Below are positions 6,373-14,717 of a stretch of 14,717 nt of DNA, piece after piece. The stretch comes from Deltaproteobacteria bacterium (lineage in GTDB: Bacteria; Desulfobacterota; Dissulfuribacteria; Dissulfuribacterales; UBA3076), in the NCBI GenBank assembly GCA_013138705.1, contig WTCF01000116.1, positions 1 to 14,717 of the forward strand. The letters run 5' to 3'. Under the pieces are notes generated by a model that saw nothing but the letters and a program-made list of their open reading frames with translations, was not told where the DNA came from and ran no database searches. The stretch's first letter is position 1. Each line of letters begins with the position of its first letter. Both the position numbers and the translations under genes were made by a program.

Positions 6373-7362
6373 ATGTCTAAAAGTCGTTTAATCACCCTGC
6401 TTTTTTCTTTCATAGGCTTCACTCTTTTTATGTGGTTATTCATCCGCCAAGGTATCACAGATGTTTTCGCCATCCTATCAATTGTCGAATGGAAGCTCTT
6501 CTGGATAGTCGGTTACCGTATCATACCCATCACAATAGATGCATTCGGCTGGTTGAAGCTTTTTGAAAAGGAGATAACTCCGCGATTCTCGAATCTCGTT
6601 TCAGCCAGGTGGATCAGCGAGGCCTTCAATACACTGTTGCCGGTGGCACAAATAGGCGGGCATTTTCTGCGTGCCAAGCTAATAGGAAAAAACAGCGTGG
6701 ACAGAGCCAGGGCAGGTGCTACTGTGGTTGTGGATTTTACAATCGGGCTTGTCACCCAAATCCTGTTTACTGTAACCGGTCTGATTCTTCTGATACAAGA
6801 ATCACAGAAGGAAAACATTTATTCATGGATTGTTATGGGGATTGTTGCAGGATTAGTGGCGGTTTCAGGTTTCATTTTAGTCCAGAGGGCAGGTCTCTTC
6901 GCCATTGGTGTCAATAGTGTTAATCTGCTCTTAAGAAGCTGGAAAACAACGGACCTCATAGGAAGTGCTCGTAACCTGGATCAACATATTTCAGACGCCT
7001 ATAGTCGAAAAAATAAACTCGTTTCCTGCGGATTCTGGCGACTTGCAGGATGGATCGCAAAATCAGGTGAAATCTGGCTGTTTTTCTATTTCGTGGGCTC
7101 CCCTGTCACCATACAAGAGGCCCTGGTTCTGGAAAGTCTGAGCACGGCATTCCGGAGCGCCGCCTTTGCCATTCCGGGCGGCCTGGGTGTTCAAGACGGC
7201 GGAATCCTTTTTATCGGTGTTATGATAGGCCTCAGTCCTGAAGAAGCCTTTGCCCTGGCGCTTGCCAAACGTTTTCGTGAGATTGTTGTTGGAGTTCCTG
7301 GATTGATCTGGTGGTTTGTCGTTGAGGGACGTCAGGCAAGCCCTCAATCTACCGGCAAGTGA
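6373..7362 (+). CDS. hpnL: HpnL, hopanoid-associated integral membrane protein (UPF0104/flippase-like)
   Basis: This 329-residue polytopic membrane protein belongs to the LPG-synthase transmembrane-region family (UPF0104). Membrane segments are evident near residues 6-24, 40-60, 115-140 and 148-170, and across the C-terminal third. Family marks are LLPVAQIGGHFLRAKLI (88-104) and, near the C-terminus, FAIPGGLGVQDGG and then AKRFREIVVGVPGLIWW. This combination matches HpnL, whose biochemical role is unproven; proteins of this fold are thought to move lipids or lipid-linked groups across membranes. hpnN starts 8 bp after its stop codon, implying one transcript. The start has no good Shine-Dalgarno (GAAAG is adjacent to the ATG). 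A 200-bp gap separates it from the divergent sulfotransferase gene and should hold both promoters, though I see no convincing pair of boxes. Confidence 0.88.
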   Translation: MSKSRLITLLFSFIGFTLFMWLFIRQGITDVFAILSIVEWKLFWIVGYRIIPITIDAFGWLKLFEKEITPRFSNLVSARWISEAFNTLLPVAQIGGHFLRAKLIGKNSVDRARAGATVVVDFTIGLVTQILFTVTGLILLIQESQKENIYSWIVMGIVAGLVAVSGFILVQRAGLFAIGVNSVNLLLRSWKTTDLIGSARNLDQHISDAYSRKNKLVSCGFWRLAGWIAKSGEIWLFFYFVGSPVTIQEALVLESLSTAFRSAAFAIPGGLGVQDGGILFIGVMIGLSPEEAFALALAKRFREIVVGVPGLIWWFVVEGRQASPQSTGK

Positions 7363-7370
7363 TGTGATAA

Positions 7371-10022
7371 ATGTTCAGATACTTGAGAAATTACAGACTC
7401 TGTCTGCCGGAATGGTGGACACGTGGGGTGCTGAAGCATTCAATTGTAGTGTTGGCAGCGGCAATATGCCTGACCGGTGTTCTGGCATCTCTTACAGTCA
7501 AGCATTTCAAGATAAACACCGACCTCACAGAAATGATCTCCGATGAGCTGCGCTTCCGTAAGGTCGGAAAAACGTTTCACAAGGCCTTTCCTGTCCTACG
7601 TGACTCCATCGTGGTCGTGATAGAAGCCGACACCCCCGAACAGGCCAGGCAGGCACGGGACCTGCTGGCACTGAATCTGCGCAACGACAGCAGCATTTTC
7701 AAATCAGTCTATACCCCGGGTGGAGGCCCTTTTTTCCATAAGAACGGACTGATGTATATGAGCCCGGAAAAACTCGAGGACCTGACCGACCGACTATCCG
7801 AAGTTCAGCCTTTCATTGCCCTGGTATCACAGGATTTCTCTCTGCCAGGTCTCTTTTCATTAATCGAAAAGGTGGTTGACGAACATGATGAATATATCAA
7901 AGACAACCAACGTCTGTTATTTTTATTTGACCGCTTAAACAACGCCTTCGAGAACGTGCTGCAGGGAACGAATCACCGCATGTCCTGGCAGGAACTCATG
8001 CTTGACCAGGAAACAAACACCCCGTCCGGTTATCAATTCATTATTGCGCGGCCCTTTCTGGATTACCGTATGGCACAACCTGCCAAAAAGGTAATCAAAA
8101 GAATTCGAAGTGTTGCCAATGAACTTCATATTAACGAAGAAAACGGCATAACAATCAATCTAACCGGACGACTTGCCATCAATCATGAGGACTTGCTCAG
8201 TATTCGGAAGGACATCGGAATCGCGGGCCTGGTTTCCCTTGTTTTGGTCGGCATCATCCTCTATATAGGACTCGGTTCGGCCCGCCTTGTGTTTGCCAGT
8301 CTTTTCACTTTACTCACAGGCCTTGTCTGGACGGTAGGATTTGCTGTCCTTTTTATCGGAAGTCTCAATTTGATATCAATCACCTTTGTGGTTCTCTTTA
8401 TAGGCCTCGGAATTGATTACAGCATTCAGATCTGTTTACGCTATAAAGAATTTAGATCTTCAGGACTGACAAATCCTGAGGCCATCTTGGATGGGGTCCG
8501 GAGTGTAAGCAATACCCTCATACTATGTTCAATATCTACAGCCATCGGATTTTACGCCTTTGTGCCTACTGCATATGTAGGCGCTTCAGAATTGGGCCTC
8601 ATTGCCGGAACCGGAATGTTCCTCAATCTGCTGGCAAACATTACCGTATTGCCCGCCCTGATGAATCTGATGCCCCCACAAAAAAGTAACCATCTAGCTC
8701 TTTCCGTGGGCAGGCATATTTCGAAACTCCTTGACGGTTACGCCATGCCGATTGTTGCGGGTGCGATTGCTTTCGGAATAGCCGCTGCTGCGATTATGCC
8801 CAGAATCTCTTTTGACGCAAATCCACTTAACCTTTCGGACCCGGCAACAGATTCAGTTGTCACCGCACGCAGCCTTTTTAAGGCTGACAAAAGCACTCCG
8901 TGGACAATATCAGTTATGGCATCTGACAGGCAGGAGGCCCGGGATCTTGCGAAACGGCTCAGAAAGCTAAACGAAGTTGAATCGGCGGTCACCCTTGATG
9001 ATTTCATTCCGAAAAACCAGACCGAAAAACTGGACCTGATTAACGACATGGCACTCATCATGCCCCCTGCACCGAAGATGAAGCAAGGCGGTTCATACAC
9101 CCCTCAACAGAACAAGAAGGCTCTCGAAAATTTGTACTATGTCCTGGAAGAGAAGATTAACTCAGACGCAACAGACGACAAAAGCTACATTTCGGCATTC
9201 ACTCGTCTTGCCGAAAATATTCAAGGCTTCAACAAGCTCCTGATAGATACCGGGAAAGAAAAAGACCTGTTCGGGACCCTTGCAACAGGCCTCTTGTCCA
9301 ATCTTGAGATTCTTCTTGAAAATTTTAACGACTTAATGCAGGCAGAAACAATTGAACTTGCAGACTTGCCTGAAGATTTAACCAGTCGCTACGTCTCTGA
9401 TGACGGTCTTTACCGGGTCCAGGTATTCCCACGAAACGACATAACCGATATCCATAATCTGAAAAAATTTGTGACGGAGGTACGGACAATAGCACCTGAT
9501 GCCACAGATAAACCTGTCATCATCTTAGAATCCGGCAGGACAATCTCCTCTGCATTCAGAACCGCAACCATACTCGCCTTCGTGTTAATTGCATTATTTT
9601 TGAGGATCGTATTTAAAAGGTGGGTTGAGGTAATACTTGTTATGTTTCCTATCTTACTGGGGCTACTCTATACAATGGCCGCGGCGGTGTTGCTCAACAT
9701 TCCTTTCAACTTCACCAACATTATTATTGTTCCACTCTTACTGGGAATCGGAGTGGATTTCAGCATTCATATCGTCAACAGGACAAGAGACAATCTTGGA
9801 CTAGACACCCATGTCCTGGAGACCAGTACGTCCCGTGCCGTCTTATTCAGTGCTTTTACAACCATTATCAGCTTCGGCATACTATCTTTTATTCATCACG
9901 CTGGGACCGCCAGCCTGGGCAAGCTGCTTACCATCTGCATCAGTTTCATGATCGTATCCACCCTCCTGGTTCTCCCTGCTTTTTTGAAAATATATAACCC
10001 CTACAAACAACAGGATCTTTAA
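7371..10022 (+). CDS. hpnN: HpnN, hopanoid-associated RND-family transporter
   Basis: This 883-residue protein is a two-fold repeat of the RND/MMPL type. TM1 (about 24-42) precedes a large periplasmic loop that opens with INTDLTEMIS. A bundle of five helices spans about 284-435 and includes GLGIDYSIQICLRY around D349. The second half has TM7 at about 458-476, a second loop starting FDANPLNLSDPATDS, and a closing bundle with GIGVDFSIHIVNRTRD around D796. HpnN family traits in the first loop include AFPVLRDSIVVVIEA and GGGPFFHKNGL. In Rhodopseudomonas, HpnN is needed to move hopanoids to the outer membrane. It lies 8 bp behind hpnL, and hpnM, encoding its probable periplasmic partner, follows in the opposite orientation. 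The stop codon TAA lies within the target-site duplication of the second mobile element. Confidence 0.95.
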   Translation: MFRYLRNYRLCLPEWWTRGVLKHSIVVLAAAICLTGVLASLTVKHFKINTDLTEMISDELRFRKVGKTFHKAFPVLRDSIVVVIEADTPEQARQARDLLALNLRNDSSIFKSVYTPGGGPFFHKNGLMYMSPEKLEDLTDRLSEVQPFIALVSQDFSLPGLFSLIEKVVDEHDEYIKDNQRLLFLFDRLNNAFENVLQGTNHRMSWQELMLDQETNTPSGYQFIIARPFLDYRMAQPAKKVIKRIRSVANELHINEENGITINLTGRLAINHEDLLSIRKDIGIAGLVSLVLVGIILYIGLGSARLVFASLFTLLTGLVWTVGFAVLFIGSLNLISITFVVLFIGLGIDYSIQICLRYKEFRSSGLTNPEAILDGVRSVSNTLILCSISTAIGFYAFVPTAYVGASELGLIAGTGMFLNLLANITVLPALMNLMPPQKSNHLALSVGRHISKLLDGYAMPIVAGAIAFGIAAAAIMPRISFDANPLNLSDPATDSVVTARSLFKADKSTPWTISVMASDRQEARDLAKRLRKLNEVESAVTLDDFIPKNQTEKLDLINDMALIMPPAPKMKQGGSYTPQQNKKALENLYYVLEEKINSDATDDKSYISAFTRLAENIQGFNKLLIDTGKEKDLFGTLATGLLSNLEILLENFNDLMQAETIELADLPEDLTSRYVSDDGLYRVQVFPRNDITDIHNLKKFVTEVRTIAPDATDKPVIILESGRTISSAFRTATILAFVLIALFLRIVFKRWVEVILVMFPILLGLLYTMAAAVLLNIPFNFTNIIIVPLLLGIGVDFSIHIVNRTRDNLGLDTHVLETSTSRAVLFSAFTTIISFGILSFIHHAGTASLGKLLTICISFMIVSTLLVLPAFLKIYNPYKQQDL

Positions 10023-10024
10023 TA

Positions 10025-10197
10025 CAGACCTCGTTAAGTGGTTCAGTAGTTGATTAGTTAAGTGGTTATTATTATTTGGATTTATATGATTTGCATAGAA
10101 ATTGGACATTTGATGTGGTTGAAGCTCTAATATGCTGATTTAACATATTTATTTTCCGACTCAACAACTCAACGACTCAACTATTTGACGATCTCTG
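10025..10197. mobile_element. MITE-like non-autonomous transposable element, copy 2
   Basis: Same 173-bp element as at 2155-2327, in the same orientation, offset by exactly 7,870 bp with no indels and 8 substitutions. Its inverted ends are CAGACCTCGTT on the left and, in reverse complement, CAGAGATCGTC on the right. It is flanked by a perfect 5-bp direct repeat, TAATA, at 10020-10024 and 10198-10202. The left copy of that repeat contains the hpnN stop codon TAA. The element fills the gap between convergent hpnN and hpnM, where its inverted ends could fold in the 3' untranslated region of either transcript. It codes for no convincing protein. Confidence 0.88.
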
Positions 10198-10212
10198 TAA
10201 TAGGGTTCCCAA

Positions 10213-10833
10213 TCAGCTTTTTTCAATTGTGGAAAGCTCTTTTACTTTTTCCTTTAAGCCTGTATTTAATCCGTCGAATCCCTTATCTTTCAGCACTCGC
10301 TTGAATTGTGTACGATTTATGGCCAATTGGCTGACACCGGAAACCTGAACATCAACAATACGCCAGCTTCCTTTATTTTCCAGCAGAAAATACCTGAATT
10401 CTATTATTTCCTTATTCGCTTTTACCAGGTTACTCCTAACGCTCATGACCTGTGGTCGGAATTCAGACTCCGAAACCACTTCGAACTTTTGTCCCTTGTA
10501 TTGGTGAAAACGTTGGGCATATTTGGCCACAGTCCAGACAGCATAATTATTCAAGAGCATTTTTCGCTGGTTTTCGTCCATATCCTTCCAGTATTTCCCA
10601 GTAACTTTTCTGACTATATACGGGAAATCAAAGCTGTTCTTTATGACAGGCTCCAAAAGCCTGTAGCGCCCGGAAAAACCAAGCTCATCTCCCTTTTTCA
10701 TGGATTCAACGAGAGCAGCATTTAATTTTTCAATTACATCCGCAGTTTTTGACTGAAGAGGCTGTCCCAAGAGGGGCGATACCAATCCAATCATCAGAAT
10801 GCAGTAACTGGTGATCCATCCAAGCTTTTTCAT
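10213..10833 (-). CDS. hpnM: HpnM, hopanoid-associated MlaC/Ttg2-like periplasmic carrier
   Basis: This 206-residue protein has an N-terminal signal peptide (about 1-24, hydrophobic core ITSYCILMIGLVSPLL) and an MlaC/toluene-tolerance (Tgt2) domain over about 30-195. Typical elements are FDFPYIVRKVTGKYWKDM, then WTVAKYAQRFHQYKGQKFEV, and GSWRIVDVQVSGVSQLAINR. MlaC-type proteins bind lipid tails in a pocket and carry lipids across the periplasm. HpnM is the version associated with hopanoid clusters and is thought to serve HpnN. The gene converges on hpnN, with the mobile element between the two stop codons. An AAAGAG about 10 nt before the ATG can act as Shine-Dalgarno. General MlaC and HpnM are similar, but the neighbours favour HpnM. 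Confidence 0.87.
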   Translation of the reverse strand: MKKLGWITSYCILMIGLVSPLLGQPLQSKTADVIEKLNAALVESMKKGDELGFSGRYRLLEPVIKNSFDFPYIVRKVTGKYWKDMDENQRKMLLNNYAVWTVAKYAQRFHQYKGQKFEVVSESEFRPQVMSVRSNLVKANKEIIEFRYFLLENKGSWRIVDVQVSGVSQLAINRTQFKRVLKDKGFDGLNTGLKEKVKELSTIEKS

Positions 10834-11212
10834 TTTTTAATTGCTCTTTGGTGATCTCGAAAAAAGCCAGAGTTTCTATGTATTCAGGTATTCCATCCCA
10901 AAAAACTTCCAGGACCACTTTCAGCTTTCGGCAAATCCTGGAAAATTCTCTCTGGAGACTAGCGGGCATTCAAATCAAAATATATGTTTACTATGATTCT
11001 TCCATGGAGGTCTGCCTCTTTTAATATTTGCAACCAACCGATTTTTTGATTTCATTACTATCATGGCAGTGATAATAACAGAAATGTTTTTAAAAACAAA
11101 ATAATTTTAAAATTATTAATATCAATAATAACAATATGTTATATTTTCAGAAATGCACAAGAAATTATGAAAAGCGAATACTCCATATATTCAAATACTT
11201 ATTTTTTATGCC
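10834..11212. other. Divergent intergenic region between hpnM and the Ppx/GppA gene
   Basis: About 380 bp without a credible gene, and it must hold the promoters of both flanking genes. Positions 11080-11170 are very AT-rich. It includes the 18-bp perfect palindrome AATAATTTTAAAATTATT (11100-11117), the 12-bp palindrome GTTTTTAAAAAC (11086-11097), and a spaced inverted repeat at 11055-11078. I cannot pick out a convincing -35/-10 pair for either direction. Confidence 0.5.
11055..11078. promoter_or_regulatory. Inverted repeat, possible operator between hpnM and the Ppx/GppA gene
   Basis: TTACTATCA (11055-11063) and TGATAATAA (11070-11078) are inverted copies with one mismatch in nine, separated by TGGCAG. 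The length and spacing suit binding by a dimeric regulator, and it lies between divergent genes. The assignment is inferential; in AT-rich DNA such repeats also occur by chance. Confidence 0.3.
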
Positions 11213-11215
11213 GTG

Positions 11216-13637
<2,422 letters not shown>

Positions 13638-13641
13638 TGCC

Positions 13642-14208
13642 TTAAATCTCTTGTCCCTGCCCCTTATCCTGGCCTGAGTAAAACTTTCTCCACTTCAACA
13701 TAAAGCGACCCTTAAGGTGGCCGGGAACCATCGATCCCATTTGCTGTGCCACTCGGCTCAGAGCCGGATAAAGACATGACTCCCTGAGAAGCGGACTATT
13801 CGATGGTAAAAAAATGGTCAACATAAATATAATGATTCCTGCCAAAACCAGGCCCTTGGCAAGGCCCACAACAGCCCCCAGAAGCCTGTCAATCCAACCT
13901 AATCTGAGGGCCTTGAACATCTTTTGAACCATGATGCCGGCAATAAGAAAAATAAGATATACCAAAAGAAATATTAATAGAAATGAAACTAGAGAACGCC
14001 ACATCTCATCCTGTATCCACGGTGAAAGCCTTAATGATATGGATGGAAAACGGTGGATAGCCACCCAAAACCCCAATATTACCCCAAGAAGGGAAGCTAA
14101 TGACCTGCTAAAACCTCTCCAAAGGCTATGGCAAACGAAAATAACAAGTATTCCCCCCAGGAGAATATCGAGCCAGTTAAAATGTAAGGAATTAAAATGT
14201 AAATCCAT
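13642..14208 (-). CDS. cvpA: CvpA family membrane protein
   Basis: This 188-residue protein has four predicted membrane segments, at about 13-30, 36-52, 72-95 and 115-133. It carries the CvpA signature GWIDRLLGAVVGLAKGLVLAG (about 104-124) and, later, SCLYPALSRVAQQM, which resembles the family's conserved tail motif. CvpA was named for colicin V production but is widespread; it is linked to envelope integrity and its molecular role is not settled. An AAAGGTG four nt before the ATG overlaps the stop region of the upstream acyltransferase gene, so the two form an operon. The first codons hold a 15-bp in-frame tandem duplication that encodes LHFN twice (residues 3-6 and 8-11). A basic, polar tail follows the last helix. 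Confidence 0.87.
   Translation of the reverse strand: MDLHFNSLHFNWLDILLGGILVIFVCHSLWRGFSRSLASLLGVILGFWVAIHRFPSISLRLSPWIQDEMWRSLVSFLLIFLLVYLIFLIAGIMVQKMFKALRLGWIDRLLGAVVGLAKGLVLAGIIIFMLTIFLPSNSPLLRESCLYPALSRVAQQMGSMVPGHLKGRFMLKWRKFYSGQDKGQGQEI
14177..14202. repeat. 15-bp tandem duplication at the start of cvpA
   Basis: TTAAAATGTAA occurs at 14177-14187 and again at 14192-14202, a period of 15 bp. It keeps the reading frame and gives the repeated LHFN near the N-terminus of CvpA. Confidence 0.7.
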
Positions 14209-14217
14209 GATTCACCT

Positions 14218-14717
14218 TTAGCCTATAATCTCCTCGGCAATACGGGTTGATTCATTCAGGCTATCTTCAAGATTTCTTCGGAATTCCTCTATCCGTATTC
14301 CCCTTGCGTCCGGCGGTACTGAAATCGGCTGTCCGCATACGATGACCACTTTGCTCCCGGGAAATGGAAGGATCGTACGGTCCCAACTTTTAAATCTAAA
14401 GGCCGGCCTAGCAGCAAGACCAGTCGGCACCATAGGGGCCCCTGTCTCCCTGGCCAGAGCAACCGCGCCTTTCTGGGCTATCCGTGCCGGCCCTTTTGAG
14501 CCATCGGCCACTATGCCGGCATTACACCCCTGCTGCCGCATTATCCTGGCCATCTCTTTGATAGCTAGAAGCCCTCCTTTGTGCGTAGAACCACGTATTG
14601 GAATCTGCCCCCAACTATTTAAGGACCTTGCCACCCATTCCCCGTCGGAACTGCCACTCACCATCATGACTCCGGGATAATGCCTGAAATAAAAAAGGCT
14701 ATAAATTAAGCCTGCAT
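14218..14717 (-). CDS. Lysophospholipid acyltransferase family protein (DUF374), N-terminus cut by window edge
   Basis: The frame is open from the right edge to a TAA at 14218-14220, giving about 166 C-terminal residues. They begin AGLIYSLFYFRHYPGVMM, so the ATG at 14667 is internal and the true start lies outside. Family motifs are VSGSSDGEWVARSLNSWG, PIRGSTHKGGLLAIKEM, IVADGSKGPARIAQKGAV, LARETGAPMVPTGLAA and FKSWDRTILPFPGS. DUF374 proteins belong to the LPLAT acyltransferases, related to those that add acyl chains to lipid A precursors or glycerolipids; the acceptor here is not known. The usual HxxxxD motif would be in the missing N-terminal part. cvpA starts 9 bp after the stop codon on the same strand, indicating an operon. 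Confidence 0.87.
   Translation of the reverse strand, partial: AGLIYSLFYFRHYPGVMMVSGSSDGEWVARSLNSWGQIPIRGSTHKGGLLAIKEMARIMRQQGCNAGIVADGSKGPARIAQKGAVALARETGAPMVPTGLAARPAFRFKSWDRTILPFPGSKVVIVCGQPISVPPDARGIRIEEFRRNLEDSLNESTRIAEEIIG

Noticed and set aside
9882..10109. Open frame crossing the second mobile element
   Set aside because: It is antisense to the end of hpnN, and its N-terminal part is translated transposon DNA.
2155..10197. Composite transposon carrying the hopanoid genes
   Set aside because: Each copy has its own different 5-bp target duplication, which shows separate insertions.
10730..10969. 79-codon minus-strand frame starting upstream of hpnM
   Set aside because: It overlaps the hpnM signal peptide region by about 100 bp, has no Shine-Dalgarno, and matches no family I know; a decayed fragment is possible but not supportable.

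Overview
The window looks like a piece of chromosome from a Gram-negative bacterium, most likely a deltaproteobacterium/Desulfobacterota-type organism. The evidence is an outer-membrane MlaA protein, a system II cytochrome c maturation protein (ResB), a sigma-54 response regulator, and a set of hopanoid-associated genes. The taxonomic guess rests on overall gene flavour and not on a marker gene.

Layout. Positions 1-2153 are read on the minus strand: an NtrC-type response regulator, tatA, and the start of resB (cut by the left edge). Positions 2155-2327 hold a 173-bp mobile element. Positions about 2464-2665 hold the decayed remains of the hopanoid gene hpnH. From 2976 to 10022 lies a mainly plus-strand lipid-trafficking block: mlaA, hpnA, an inverted sulfotransferase gene, hpnL and hpnN. 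A second copy of the 173-bp element (10025-10197) follows the hpnN stop codon directly, and then comes hpnM on the minus strand. From 11213 the content is housekeeping: a Ppx/GppA phosphatase overlapping guaB (IMP dehydrogenase), convergent with cvpA and a DUF374 lysophospholipid acyltransferase gene that runs off the right edge.

How the genes fit together. HpnN (inner-membrane RND protein), HpnM (periplasmic MlaC-like carrier) and MlaA (outer-membrane lipid channel) could form a route for hopanoids or other lipids between the two membranes, with HpnA and HpnL acting on synthesis or movement of the lipid. No Mla ABC-transporter genes are in the window. The sulfotransferase could modify a lipid head group. 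The gene for the first step toward extended C35 hopanoids, hpnH, survives here only as fragments with a large internal deletion, a stop codon and a frameshift, so this locus alone cannot make adenosylhopane.

The most notable find is the repeat pair. The two copies are about 95% identical, have imperfect inverted ends of about 35 bp, and are each flanked by a different perfect 5-bp direct repeat (TCATC and TAATA). This is the signature of a non-autonomous, MITE-like transposable element. Copy 1 has landed one base upstream of the response-regulator start codon and now supplies its ribosome binding site. Copy 2 has duplicated the hpnN stop codon.
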